Part shown: positions 1 to 10,164 of the stretch, piece by piece
Layout of the letters: every line of letters starts with the position of its first letter
Numbering within the stretch: the stretch's first letter is position 1
NCBI GenBank assembly: GCA_012519705.1
Contig: JAAYPR010000012.1
Span: 1-64,000, forward strand
Source of the DNA: Campylobacteraceae bacterium
GTDB lineage: Bacteria > Campylobacterota > Campylobacteria > Campylobacterales > Campylobacteraceae
DNA length: 64,000 nt
Direction of reading: 5' to 3'
Program-made: the position numbers and the translations under genes
Notes under the pieces: generated by a model
Database searches by the model: none
The model's input: the letters and a program-made list of their open reading frames with translations, nothing else
What the model was told of the DNA's origin: nothing

Positions 1-1
1 A

Positions 2-121
2 GATAATTTTGTTTTGCATTTGAAAGAATGTGAATATAGGTACAATATTAAAAAAGATAATAAAGATTTATATAAGACTTTGCTAAAATTAATAAGAGAA
101 AATCCGCTTAAGTTTAATTGA
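2..121 (+). pseudogene. C-terminal end of an IS1595/ISXO2-like transposase (truncated by window edge)
   Basis: Open frame from base 2 reads DNFVLHLKECEYRYNIKKDNKDLYKTLLKLIRENPLKFN*, resembling the C-terminal 'YLxExEFRxN' end of IS1595-family transposases. Intact or remnant status cannot be judged because the 5' part is outside the window. Confidence 0.5.
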
Positions 122-129
122 GCCAATGT

Positions 130-500
130 TTTTTTGAATTTGGCTTTAAAACTCTTTTTGGATTCAAAGTCTAGATTGCTGCGATTTTCTACGAAAATCT
201 CGCAATGACGAGATGGAGCATGCTTTTTAGTAAATTTGGCTTAAGTCCACAATAGCAATGAAATGTGTGTTTTATAAATTTGGTTTTAAAGCAACTTCCA
301 AGCGTCATTGCGAGCTTGCTTTAGCAAGCGTGGCAATCTAGTTTTATAAACTCTAGAGTGAAATTTAGCGAATTTGGTTTTAGATTTTTCTTTTTAAATT
401 TATTTCTTTTTTGAATTTGGCTTTAAATCAAATTCTAGTTTAAGCTCTAGGTCCACGTTTGCTAACGCAAACTCACAATGGCGGGTAGAATGTGTATTTT
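130..500. repeat. Cluster of REP-like palindromic elements (region A)
   Basis: Units at about 171-210 (inverted), 303-341 (direct) and 447-483 (inverted, degenerate) share CGTCATTGCGAG-[hairpin]-CGTGGCAATCTAG; AATTTGGYTTTAAA-like spacers recur between them. Confidence 0.8.
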
Positions 501-658
501 AGTAAATTTAAAGTAAGATAAAAACTATTTACTTGTGATTATAGTGACAAACGGAGAGTTTTAAAATTTGTAAACGATTCAAAAAGAATAAAAAAATCAA
601 AAATAAAGAATAAAAAATAAAAACTAGTAAAAAACAGTAGAGCTAAAAAGCGATGATT

Positions 659-2812
659 TTACTCATCGCTAAATTTAAACTCTAATTCATCATCTTTTAA
701 AGAAATTTCAACTTTTCCGCCATCTTTTAATGAGCCAAAGAGAATTTCCTTACTTATCTCATCGCTTATCTCGTGATTTACCGTTCTTTTTAGATTTCTA
801 GCACCAAACTCAGCTGAGTAGCCTTTGTCTATAAAATACTCTCTCACATCATCATCTATGCTAATAGTTATGTTTTTAAGCGAGTTTTCTATCTCTTTTA
901 TGCTTTTATCTACGATTTGCATTAAGACTTCATCATTAAGTGGGTTAAAGTTGATAGTTGCATCGATTCTATTTCTAAACTCAGGTGCAAAAAACTCTTT
1001 TATAGCACTATCTATCTTAAAACTATCATCTTTAGTAAAGCCCATTTGTGGAGCTTCTTTTGTTCCTAAATTTGATGTCATTATGACGATAGTGTTTTTA
1101 AAGTCTGTTTTGTTTCCAGCATTATCAGTCAAAGTAGCATTATCAAAAATTTGTAAGAAAACATTGACTAAACTTGGATGAGCTTTTTCTATCTCATCAA
1201 AAAGAACAACACTATAAGGGTGTTTTTTAATGCTATTTGTCAGCATTCCGCCCTCTTCAAAGCCCACATATCCTGGCGGTGAGCCGATGAGTTTTGAAAC
1301 GCTATGAGCTTCCATATATTCACTCATGTCGTATCGTTCAAAATGGACATTTAAAAAATTTGCAAGCTGTTTTGCAAGCTCACTTTTACCCACGCCACTA
1401 CTTCCTGTAAATAAAAACACGCCTATTGGGGTAGTTTCACCTTTAAGTCCTGCATAAGAGCGAAATAGGGCTTTTGTTAGAGCGTCTATCGCCTCGCTTT
1501 GTCCATAAATGACACTTTCTAAGTTCTTTTTTAGGCTCTTTAAGATTTCAGTGTTATCTTCATTTTTAGCGATATTGCTGATATTTGCACTTTTTGAAAG
1601 GGTTTCTATGATATCTTCTTTTGTAACTTCGTGTCTTTTTTTATCAAGAAGTGAGAACTTTGAACCAGTTTCGTCCATCAAGTCTATCGCACTATCAGGT
1701 AGAAATTTATCAGTTAGATATCTCTTTGCAAGATGCACTGTCTCTTTTAGAACTTCATCGCTAAATTTAACGTTGTGATGCTCTTCATATCTATCTTTCA
1801 AGCCTTTTAAGATAAGAAAACTATCTTCAATGCTAGGTTCTGCTATATCAACTTTTGAAAACCGTCTTGATAGGGCTTTATCTTTTGCAAAGTCCCTATA
1901 TTCAGCGTAAGTTGTAGCTCCTATACAGGCTATCTCGCCACTTGATAGAGCCGGTTTTAGGATATTTGCCATATCAAGCCCACCGCTTCCAGTCTCGCCA
2001 GTGCCAATTATTGTGTGAATTTCATCTATAAAAAGAATTGCATTTTCATCTTTTTTAAGCTCATCTATAACGCCTTTTAGTCTCTCTTCAAAGTCACCTC
2101 TATATTTTGTCCCAGCGATTAGTGCACCATTATCAAGAGCGTAAATTACTTTATTTTTTAGTTTTTTAGGGACTTTTTTTTCTATGATATGAAGTGCGAT
2201 GCCTTCGGCGATAGCTGTTTTTCCAACTCCGGCTTCGCCAACTAAAATAGGGTTATTTTTCTTTCTTTTGCAAAGAGTTTGGAGAGTTTTATTTATCTCA
2301 TCTTCTCTTCCGATAATCGGGTCGATTTTGCCTTCACTTGCTTTTTTGTTTAAATTTAGAGTGTATTTTTCAAGGTTTTTACTTTTACTCTCTTTTGTCG
2401 TGGTATCGCCGCTAGAAGCCGAAGTTTTGATATCAAAGTTATCAATTCCGTGGAAATTTAGCACCTTTGCACAGTCACTGTCTCTATCTTTTAGAAGAGT
2501 TTTTATATACTCGACCGAGTCAAAATTTACGCTACTTAAATTTGCATTATTTAGGATGATTTCAAGTGCGTAGCTGATAACTGGCATAACGTTTGGGTCA
2601 ACCCTTGGGCTTGTGGCGATTAGCACTCTTAAATTTCTTATCAAATCTTTTAAATTTGTATTTTCAAAGTTCTCATTTATGATTTTTTTAACACCTTCAT
2701 CGCTCGTTAGGATGATATAAAGAAGATGGGTCGTTGTGATATATTCGTGGTTATTTGCATTTGCAAAATCACCTGCTTTTTGCAAGTAGTAATTAAAGCT
2801 TGAGTCTATCAT
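659..2812 (-). CDS. clpA: ATP-dependent Clp protease ATP-binding subunit ClpA
   Basis: Two AAA+ modules (GEAGVGKTAIAEGIA, FTGSSGVGKSELAKQLA), Clp N-domain, adjacent clpS. Confidence 0.97.
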   Translation of the reverse strand: MIDSSFNYYLQKAGDFANANNHEYITTTHLLYIILTSDEGVKKIINENFENTNLKDLIRNLRVLIATSPRVDPNVMPVISYALEIILNNANLSSVNFDSVEYIKTLLKDRDSDCAKVLNFHGIDNFDIKTSASSGDTTTKESKSKNLEKYTLNLNKKASEGKIDPIIGREDEINKTLQTLCKRKKNNPILVGEAGVGKTAIAEGIALHIIEKKVPKKLKNKVIYALDNGALIAGTKYRGDFEERLKGVIDELKKDENAILFIDEIHTIIGTGETGSGGLDMANILKPALSSGEIACIGATTYAEYRDFAKDKALSRRFSKVDIAEPSIEDSFLILKGLKDRYEEHHNVKFSDEVLKETVHLAKRYLTDKFLPDSAIDLMDETGSKFSLLDKKRHEVTKEDIIETLSKSANISNIAKNEDNTEILKSLKKNLESVIYGQSEAIDALTKALFRSYAGLKGETTPIGVFLFTGSSGVGKSELAKQLANFLNVHFERYDMSEYMEAHSVSKLIGSPPGYVGFEEGGMLTNSIKKHPYSVVLFDEIEKAHPSLVNVFLQIFDNATLTDNAGNKTDFKNTIVIMTSNLGTKEAPQMGFTKDDSFKIDSAIKEFFAPEFRNRIDATINFNPLNDEVLMQIVDKSIKEIENSLKNITISIDDDVREYFIDKGYSAEFGARNLKRTVNHEISDEISKEILFGSLKDGGKVEISLKDDELEFKFSDE

Positions 2813-2813
2813 A

Positions 2814-3104
2814 TTACTCCTTTTCTACTGTGCATTTGAGTGGAAAACCAGCTCTTTTTGCACTTGTTAAAACTTGGTTTTGCTTTGTTAGGGCAATCTC
2901 TTGTGTATAAGTCCCACAAACTGCAGAGCCGTTGTTGTGGATATCTAGCATCACTTTGACAGCCTCATCAAGAGGCTTGTCAAAGATATCTGAGAGAATT
3001 TCAACTACAAAATCCATTGTAGTTACATCGTCATTATGAAGTATGACGTTGTAAAATGAAGCTAAAAATATCTTAACTTTTTCTTCAGTTTTAATTTCCG
3101 GCAT
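2814..3104 (-). CDS. clpS: ATP-dependent Clp protease adaptor ClpS
   Basis: YNVILHNDDVTTMDFVVEIL...GSAVCGTYTQEIA motif of ClpS; directly upstream of clpA. Confidence 0.97.
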   Translation of the reverse strand: MPEIKTEEKVKIFLASFYNVILHNDDVTTMDFVVEILSDIFDKPLDEAVKVMLDIHNNGSAVCGTYTQEIALTKQNQVLTSAKRAGFPLKCTVEKE

Positions 3105-3732
3105 TCTTTATTCTCGTGTAGTCTTCTTTTAAAACCATAGTGCTAATTGCTCCGTTGTAGTAGTATAGTCCAGCAGGGTTGCTGATGCTTGAGAGTTTTT
3201 CAGGCTCGCCTTTGGTGTTATATACAACTTTAAATGGAACTGTTAAGCTTTTTCTATAGTTTAGGTCGCTTAAAATTTGCTCGATTATCTTCTCATTTGG
3301 GTTTTTATCAGAGTTTGCTATGAAGTAATATGCGTTAAATTTCTTCATAAAGTTATCGATGATATACTCATCCGTTACATCTTCAAAATGAATTAACCCA
3401 ACCATTAAAAAGTCATCTTTTGTGTTAAGTTGGAAGTCCATTAAATGTGGTGCTTCTGACTGGCAAGGCTCACAAAACGTTCCAAAGATATCTATCATTA
3501 GGATTTTATCTTCGCCGTCAATCTTAAAGCCTTTTTCTGTTCTAATCAGAGTCACTTCTTGATTCATCGTGCTTTTTAGGGTGATTTTATCTCCAACTTT
3601 ATAGTGCTCGATTTTATCGCCTGTGATTGACGCTTTTGAGGCAGAGCTTGTCTCTACGACCTTTGGACTGCTGTCATCGCCACAACCAACTAGCATAAAC
3701 GCAGCAACTAAACCTAATAGTAATTTTCTCAT
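3091..3732 (-). CDS. Thioredoxin-like (TlpA family) lipoprotein
   Basis: Lipobox LVGCG at N-terminus; FGTFCEPCQSEAPHL thioredoxin-like CxxC motif. Confidence 0.85.
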   Translation of the reverse strand: MRKLLLGLVAAFMLVGCGDDSSPKVVETSSASKASITGDKIEHYKVGDKITLKSTMNQEVTLIRTEKGFKIDGEDKILMIDIFGTFCEPCQSEAPHLMDFQLNTKDDFLMVGLIHFEDVTDEYIIDNFMKKFNAYYFIANSDKNPNEKIIEQILSDLNYRKSLTVPFKVVYNTKGEPEKLSSISNPAGLYYYNGAISTMVLKEDYTRIKNAGN

Positions 3733-3755
3733 ATTTTGTCCTTTTGTTTTATTTT

Positions 3756-4220
3756 TTAATATCTATTTTTACTGAAATTTGCTATCGCTGTTTTAGCTTC
3801 TCTATCGGCAGTTTTTCTCTTAAGAGTCTCTCTTTTATCGTGTAGGGTTTTGCCTTTTGCTAAAGCGATACTAACTTTAATTATATTTTTATTGTTTAAA
3901 TAAAGGGATAACGCAACTATGGTAAGCCCATCTTTTGTGACGCTTCCTAGAAGCTTGTCGATTTCACGTCTGTGCATTAGAAGTTTTCTAGGTGCTTTTT
4001 CATCAGGTTTATAGTATGGATTTGTCGTTTCTAAATAGCTGATGTGAGCACCAAGCAAAAAAAGCTCGCCTTTGATGATGCGAACAAAGCTATCTTTTAG
4101 GTTAGCTCTGCCCATTCTAAGGGCTTTTACTTCGCTTCCTTTTAGTACGATACCAGCTTCAAATTTCTCTAAAATTTCATAGTCGTGAAACGCTTTTTTG
4201 TTTCTTGCTAAAACTTTCAA
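3756..4220 (-). CDS. smpB: SsrA-binding protein SmpB
   Basis: [31 protein letters not shown]...[19 protein letters not shown] is diagnostic. Confidence 0.97.
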   Translation of the reverse strand: MKVLARNKKAFHDYEILEKFEAGIVLKGSEVKALRMGRANLKDSFVRIIKGELFLLGAHISYLETTNPYYKPDEKAPRKLLMHRREIDKLLGSVTKDGLTIVALSLYLNNKNIIKVSIALAKGKTLHDKRETLKRKTADREAKTAIANFSKNRY

Positions 4221-4987
4221 TTTTTTCCTTTTATATAAAAATAACTGCTCCCGCTTCCACTTAAAAACTCACTCTCTTTTAACTTAAACTCAGGGTTTAG
4301 CTTTTGAAATGGATAGAGCAGGTCGTTTAACTCATAGTTTTTATAGTTTTCTAAAATCTCTTTTGATGATAAGCTTAACAGCTCTTTGGCTAAACTAGGG
4401 TTTATTTTATCCATAAAATTTGCTCTAAATGTCTGGTAAATTTGCGGTGTTGATGCAAAGATATCTGGCGTTTTAATTTCTAAGCTTGGGATATCATCGT
4501 CAAAACTTTCTACGATTTCCCCAAGTCCGCTAACATTTGCACTTGTTAAGCCACTTGTGAAAAACGCCACATCTGAGCCGATAAACTCTGAAATTTTAAC
4601 CAAATCTTGTTTTGAAATTCCTAAATTTAGGGTTTGGTTTGTTAAGTTTAAAAAAGCCCCAGCGTTTGAGCTTCCTCCACCAAGCCCAGCTCCCATAGGG
4701 ATATTTTTAGTTAGTTTTACAGCGTGATTTTTAAAATACTCTTTTAGAGTTTCTTTGTAAACTCCACCACTAAATTTAGCCAGCTCACTATAAGCTTTTT
4801 GGATGATATTTTCACCGCTTATCTCTATGTTTGAGATGATTTTTAACCCGTTATTCTCACCGCTTTCTACAAACTCTATCTCATCAAAAAGTTCTTTGTG
4901 TAAAATAAAGCGTGAGTTTATCTCGTGGAAATTTCCCCTTGTGCCAACTATTTTTAAAAACACATTTAGTTTTGCATAACTTTTCAT
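4217..4987 (-). CDS. ispE: 4-diphosphocytidyl-2-C-methyl-D-erythritol kinase
   Basis: GHMP kinase motif [17 protein letters not shown]-terminal [11 protein letters not shown]. Confidence 0.95.
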   Translation of the reverse strand: MKSYAKLNVFLKIVGTRGNFHEINSRFILHKELFDEIEFVESGENNGLKIISNIEISGENIIQKAYSELAKFSGGVYKETLKEYFKNHAVKLTKNIPMGAGLGGGSSNAGAFLNLTNQTLNLGISKQDLVKISEFIGSDVAFFTSGLTSANVSGLGEIVESFDDDIPSLEIKTPDIFASTPQIYQTFRANFMDKINPSLAKELLSLSSKEILENYKNYELNDLLYPFQKLNPEFKLKESEFLSGSGSSYFYIKGKN

Positions 4988-5799
4988 ACTTCAATCCTGT
5001 TCCAAAGGTAGCTTACAGCTCCGTCTTTTATCTCAATTATTGAGTATAAATTTTCTAAATTTAGGATATACTCCCCATCATTTTGGTTTTTAAAATCTTT
5101 TAAATTTAGTTTTTTGCCAAGTCTGATATCTTCTAAATTTCCTAAATATTCATTTTCTTTTAAATTTAGATATTCGAGCGGATTTAGAGCTTTTTCGTTT
5201 TCATACTTAAATTTACCTTCACCCTCTCTATGTAGGGCACTTAAAGTTATAGAAACTCCGAGTTTTTCGCTAAAAAGCTGGGCATAAGAGCGGATATATG
5301 CACCTTTGCTAACACTTAGTCTTAGAGTTAAAAAAGGGTGACGGTAGTGTAAAACTTCACTATCAAAAATTTCCATCGTAGTCTCTTTTAGCTCAAATTC
5401 TTCGCCAGCTCTTGCTAGTTTATAAGCTCTAACTCCGTTTATTTTTTTAGCTGAAAATTTAGGTGGGGTGTAGGTTAAAGTGCCTTTTAACTCATCAACT
5501 ATTTTTTCTATAGTCTTGCTCTCAAAAGGTGGCAGACTCAAAACTTCATCTATGTTTTCATTGTCTAAGCTCTCACTTCTTGCTCCAAGCCAAAGAGTTG
5601 CTACGTAAACTTTAGGAGTTAAATCTAAAAACCGAAAAAACTTAGAGTAGTTTCCAAAAGCTACAACCAAACATCCACTTGCAAATGGGTCTAGTGTGCC
5701 TGAAAAGCCAGCTTTTTTAACGCCGTATTTTCTCTTAAGTCTGCTAAGAAAATGGTTTGATGACATTCCAGCAGGTTTGTTTGCAACAAAAAGTCTCAT
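4984..5799 (-). CDS. truB: tRNA pseudouridine(55) synthase TruB
   Basis: NKPAGMSSN...GFSGTLDPFASGCLVV motif. Confidence 0.96.
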   Translation of the reverse strand: MRLFVANKPAGMSSNHFLSRLKRKYGVKKAGFSGTLDPFASGCLVVAFGNYSKFFRFLDLTPKVYVATLWLGARSESLDNENIDEVLSLPPFESKTIEKIVDELKGTLTYTPPKFSAKKINGVRAYKLARAGEEFELKETTMEIFDSEVLHYRHPFLTLRLSVSKGAYIRSYAQLFSEKLGVSITLSALHREGEGKFKYENEKALNPLEYLNLKENEYLGNLEDIRLGKKLNLKDFKNQNDGEYILNLENLYSIIEIKDGAVSYLWNRIEV

Positions 5800-7863
5800 T
5801 TAAACCACTTTTTCTACAAAGCTTGACATGATTTTCCTAGCATTTCCACCAAAGTTGATATTTAGTATCAAGTCACTTCTAGAACTATCAACTTCGGTAA
5901 CCCTGCCGATACCAAAAATTTTATGTTTAACCAAATCACCCTTTTTATAGTCGCTACTTTTTTCAAAAACCAAAGCTTTTTCACATAGTCCAGCTTCACC
6001 TAAAAAGCGGCTTTTTTCCAGCCTTTCTCTTTTTCCTTTGTAAAAACGGCTATTTGAAGTGCTTAGAGTTAGAGTTTTTTTAGCTCTAGTTATGGCTACA
6101 TAGGCAAGGCGTCTTTCTTCTTCTATGTCGGTTGTATCGCCAACTATGGGAAAAAATCCCTCTTCAAGTCCGATAACAAAAAGATGGTCAAACTCAAGCC
6201 CCTTACTTGCGTGAACGCTCATGATAGAGATTGCATCATCGCTGATAGTATCTTGGTCGCTTTGAAGTGAGAGCTCGTTTAAAAACTCCTCAAGGTCAAA
6301 ATTTGGCTCATTTATAAGCTGGTCTTTTATCATAGCGTAAAACTCATCAACGTTTGCTACCTTGTCACCCCCTTCTGGCATAGAGCTATAAAACTCTTTT
6401 AGGTTAAAAGCCGCGTCAAGCCTGTCTATCATCTCATAAGGCGGAAGCTCTTTTAGCTCTAATATTTTCTCTGTAAAGGTTTTTAGCTCATCCATGCTTT
6501 TTTTACTCACAACACCACTATTTAAATGCAAAAGCGTGTCAAAAAGCGTGGTTTTGTTTAGATAAGCCTCTTTTTCAATGTTTGCTAAACTTACCTTTCC
6601 AAGCCCTCTTTTTGGGCGGTTTATGATACGGCGAAGCGAGAAGTCATCGTTTTGATTTAAGATAAGCCTTACATAACTTATCAAATCCTTTATCTCAGCT
6701 CTTTCATAAAACTTTATCCCACCAACCATTTTATAAGGAATTTTTGCTCTTGCTAAACCATCTTCTAAAGCCCTTGATAAAGCGTTTACTCTATATAAAA
6801 CGGCTATGTTTTTAAGCTCTTCGCCGCTTCCAACTAGCTCAATAATCTTTTTAGAGATTTTATTTGCCTCGTAGTTTTCATCATCACTTTCAATCAGCGC
6901 TACATCATCGCCTTTTTCTTTAGTGCTAACTAGCTTTTTGCCAAGGCGGTTTGTGTTGCAGTCAATTAGGCTGTTTGCAGTATCTAAGATATTTGAGGTA
7001 GAGCGGTAGTTATTTTCTAGTTTTATAAGTTTGACATCTTTAAACTGGTCTTTGAAATTTAAGATATTTTCAACTCTTGCACCACGCCAACCATAAATGC
7101 TTTGGTCATCATCGCCCACAACGCATAAGTTTTGATGAGTTGAGCAAAGTTTTTCTAAAAGTTTAAATTGCAAATCATTCGTATCTTGATACTCATCTAC
7201 CATGATATACTGGTATTTGCTTGAAATTTCATCACAAAGGGTTTTGTTGTTGTCAAGAATTTTATACGGAAGTGCTAGCAGGTCGTCAAAGTCAACGAGA
7301 TTATCATTTCTTAAAACTTCTTCATATCTCTCATAAATTTTAGCTACTTTTTCGTAAAATCCACTTGCTTGCTTGCTTATCTCTCCGCCGATGATTTGCG
7401 AGTTTTTAAGAGCCTCTTCAACGCTTATAAGCGAGTTTTTCATTTTAGAAATTTCATTTGCTAGGGTGTTTGTTGGGATGTCACTTTCAAACTCTTTTAT
7501 GATTTTTTTCTTATCGGCAACGTCTATGATAACGAAGTTGTTTTTTCTACCAAGCTCGCTAATGTGAAATTTCAAAAACAAAAGTCCAAATTTATGAAAC
7601 GTGCAAAGAAGTGGAAGCTCTTTTACATCCATCCCTTTTATCAGACTTAAAGCTCTATGTCTCATCTCCTGAGCTGCTTTATTAGTAAAAGTTAGAGTTA
7701 GGGTTGAGTGAGCAGGGATGCCGTTTGCTATCAAGTAAGCTAGTCTTGAAGTTATAGTTCTTGTTTTGCCACTCCCAGCCCCAGCAAGGATGAGCATAGG
7801 ACCGTCTATGTGAGTGGCGGCTGCGATTTGACTATCGTTTAATCCTTTTAAGATATTTTCCAT
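5800..7863 (-). CDS. uvrD: ATP-dependent DNA helicase UvrD/Rep/PcrA family
   Basis: Superfamily 1 helicase motifs: AGAGSGKTRTITSR, VDEYQDTNDLQ, GDDDQSIYGWRGA, SVHASKGLEFDHLFVIGLEEG, YVAITRAKK. Confidence 0.95.
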   Translation of the reverse strand: MENILKGLNDSQIAAATHIDGPMLILAGAGSGKTRTITSRLAYLIANGIPAHSTLTLTFTNKAAQEMRHRALSLIKGMDVKELPLLCTFHKFGLLFLKFHISELGRKNNFVIIDVADKKKIIKEFESDIPTNTLANEISKMKNSLISVEEALKNSQIIGGEISKQASGFYEKVAKIYERYEEVLRNDNLVDFDDLLALPYKILDNNKTLCDEISSKYQYIMVDEYQDTNDLQFKLLEKLCSTHQNLCVVGDDDQSIYGWRGARVENILNFKDQFKDVKLIKLENNYRSTSNILDTANSLIDCNTNRLGKKLVSTKEKGDDVALIESDDENYEANKISKKIIELVGSGEELKNIAVLYRVNALSRALEDGLARAKIPYKMVGGIKFYERAEIKDLISYVRLILNQNDDFSLRRIINRPKRGLGKVSLANIEKEAYLNKTTLFDTLLHLNSGVVSKKSMDELKTFTEKILELKELPPYEMIDRLDAAFNLKEFYSSMPEGGDKVANVDEFYAMIKDQLINEPNFDLEEFLNELSLQSDQDTISDDAISIMSVHASKGLEFDHLFVIGLEEGFFPIVGDTTDIEEERRLAYVAITRAKKTLTLSTSNSRFYKGKRERLEKSRFLGEAGLCEKALVFEKSSDYKKGDLVKHKIFGIGRVTEVDSSRSDLILNINFGGNARKIMSSFVEKVV

Positions 7864-7959
7864 TTACTCTCTTTAGTTCTATTTTTAATCTAATATTTTA
7901 GCAAAAAGAGCTTATAACTTTTTTAGCTCTCTTTTATCACTTTTTAAACTTAGTTAAAA

Positions 7960-8364
7960 TTAGTCATCTAAAGAGAAGATTTTTTTGGATTTCTCTCTTT
8001 TTTCATCCTCGCTTTCATCTTGCGTTGATGTGTTTATGAAAATAGGAACTTTTTTATAAATTATCTGAACTATCGCCTCAAATGGTATAGTTAGAGTTGA
8101 GGCGAAGTTTTCCTCTCCAAAACCAGCTTCAAACTTAAGAGTCTCTCCAACTATCTCGGCACTTTGTAAAGTATATCCAGCTAACTCGAAAAATATCACA
8201 GGAAGTTTGAAACTATCATTTATCTCTTTTGGCAAAACTGGGTCAAATTTAACCTTTGATAAGTTTGCAACTACTCCAAACTCGTAGTTTTCACCTAAAA
8301 TAAACTCTAAGCACTCTTTGGCGTGAGATTTCATTAGTTTTTTAAACTTAATATCATCAAACAT
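7960..8364 (-). CDS. Conserved protein; candidate SspB-like ClpXP adaptor
   Basis: 134 aa; VKFDPVLPKEI...FKLPVIFFELAGYTLQSAEI..ETLKFEAGFGEENFASTLTIPFEAIVQI followed by acidic/charged tail, similar in layout to SspB (beta core then disordered tail). Confidence 0.45.
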   Translation of the reverse strand: MFDDIKFKKLMKSHAKECLEFILGENYEFGVVANLSKVKFDPVLPKEINDSFKLPVIFFELAGYTLQSAEIVGETLKFEAGFGEENFASTLTIPFEAIVQIIYKKVPIFINTSTQDESEDEKREKSKKIFSLDD

Positions 8365-10056
8365 TTATAACTCCTCAAATTTAGTTACCATTTTTTCTAT
8401 CTCTTTTAAGCCAAGCTCCCAAAAAGTGGTGCTATCGATATCTAGTCCAAACATCGCTACCATCTCTTTTGGACTTTTGCTTCCGCCAAGGCTTAAAAAC
8501 TCGGTGTAAATTTCCACAAAATTCTCACATTTTCCACTTTTGTAAAGCCCAAAAATAGCTAGAACCAAAAGCTGAGCGTAAGCGTAGCTGTAGCAGTAAA
8601 ATGGCGAGTGAATAAAGTGTGAGATATAACTCCACCAGATTTTATAGTAGTCATTTAGAACAAGGCTCTTTCCAAACATTTTCTTACTCTCACTCATCCA
8701 CATTTGGCTGATTTGTTCTGTTGTCAGCTCATCTTTTATCTCGTGGATGCGTCTTTCAAACGTTGTAAAGTTTATCTGTCTATAAAGAGTGGCAAACATA
8801 TCTTCAAGTTTTGAGGCTAGAAGTGAGAGTTTATCATCTTCGTTTTCGTAAATATAGTCAAACACTAGCATCTCGCAAAATACAGATGCTGTCTCAGCCG
8901 TAGTTAGCGGCGTGTGAGAGTTTAGATAACCTACGCTATAAGCTAAGTGTTGATGAATAGCATGTCCTAACTCGTGAGCTAGGGTAAATAGATCTCTTCT
9001 TTTGTTTGTGAAATTTAGCATCACAAAAGGATGCACATCGCTAACTGCTGAGTGAGAAAATGCCCCACCGGTTTTGGTTTTAGATGGGTAAACATCTATC
9101 CAGTTCTCACTAAAAGCCCTTTTAGCAAGCTCGCCAAATTTAGGACTAAACTTAGTAAAAGCATCTATAACTATAGCTTTACACTCTTCATAAGTGTAGG
9201 TTTTATCGCTCCCAATCGGTGCGTATCTATCGTAGTCATAAAGAGTTTCATAACCTAAAATTTCTCTTTTTTTAGCGTAGTATTTTATCGGCAGGTCAAA
9301 TCTTTTTTCTGTCGCCTTTATAAGAGCGTCAACGCTTGGTTTTTCTATCTGGTTGTAAAGGTGCATAGAACTCTCACCAAACTCAAAGTTTCTTAGCTCG
9401 GTTTCGATTTTCAAGTCAGTTTTAACCATGTTTAAGATAAAAGTTAGAAGGTGAGAGTTTTCTTCTAGTTTTTTACTCAAATTTAGAGCCGCATTTTTTC
9501 TAATCTCTCTATTAGCGTCACTTAGCTTACTTAAAATCTCCTCCAAAGTTTCGCCATCAAAGTCTAAATTTGCCATACTTTCATCAAAAAGTCTTGCAAA
9601 CGCACTAACTCCAACAGGTGAAGTTTTTAGCAAAACACTCTCTTCAGGAAGGCTAAGCTGATGAGACTTTTGTTTTAGGATGAGAGTTAAATAGTAGCTG
9701 TAATTTTCACTGCCATTTATAAACTCATCTTTTTTTGCTTCATCAAGGGTGTTAAACTCAAGCTCAAAAAATAGTAAATTTTGTGAAATTTCGTTGCAAA
9801 TTTGCTCATTTTTAGCTAGTTCGCCACCTTTTATAGTGTCTTTTGCAAAATTTAGATAACTATAAGTCATAATTTTGCCGATGTTTTTTGAGATAGTTTC
9901 ATAGGTTTTTACAGCCGTTAAAAACTCATCTGAAGTTAAATTTGCTAAGTTGTCTTTGTAGGTTTTGTTAAAATTTGAAGCTTTTGTTTTGGTAAGATTT
10001 ATAAACTCTTGAAGTTCGTTTTCGCTAGAGAAAAACTCTTTTAAATTCCATTCCAT
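8365..10056 (-). CDS. pepF: M3 family oligoendopeptidase F
   Basis: Zinc motif LAHELGHAIHQHLA; overall M3 peptidase layout. Confidence 0.95.
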   Translation of the reverse strand: MEWNLKEFFSSENELQEFINLTKTKASNFNKTYKDNLANLTSDEFLTAVKTYETISKNIGKIMTYSYLNFAKDTIKGGELAKNEQICNEISQNLLFFELEFNTLDEAKKDEFINGSENYSYYLTLILKQKSHQLSLPEESVLLKTSPVGVSAFARLFDESMANLDFDGETLEEILSKLSDANREIRKNAALNLSKKLEENSHLLTFILNMVKTDLKIETELRNFEFGESSMHLYNQIEKPSVDALIKATEKRFDLPIKYYAKKREILGYETLYDYDRYAPIGSDKTYTYEECKAIVIDAFTKFSPKFGELAKRAFSENWIDVYPSKTKTGGAFSHSAVSDVHPFVMLNFTNKRRDLFTLAHELGHAIHQHLAYSVGYLNSHTPLTTAETASVFCEMLVFDYIYENEDDKLSLLASKLEDMFATLYRQINFTTFERRIHEIKDELTTEQISQMWMSESKKMFGKSLVLNDYYKIWWSYISHFIHSPFYCYSYAYAQLLVLAIFGLYKSGKCENFVEIYTEFLSLGGSKSPKEMVAMFGLDIDSTTFWELGLKEIEKMVTKFEEL

Positions 10057-10144
10057 ATTTATCCTTTTTAAATTTTTGGATAAATATATCTAAAAATTGT
10101 AAATTAAGCCTACTCGATTTAAAAATATAAAAAGTAAAGACATC

Positions 10145-10162
10145 AAGGGGATAAATCCCCTT
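10145..10162 (-). terminator. Candidate terminator hairpin
   Basis: AAGGGGATAAATCCCCTT immediately 3' of the solute-binding protein gene. Confidence 0.5.
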
Positions 10163-10164
10163 TC

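Noticed and set aside
825-2573. Several plus-strand ORFs opposite clpA
   Set aside because: Leu/Ser/Phe-rich antisense frames typical of AT-rich genes; clpA is unambiguous on the minus strand.
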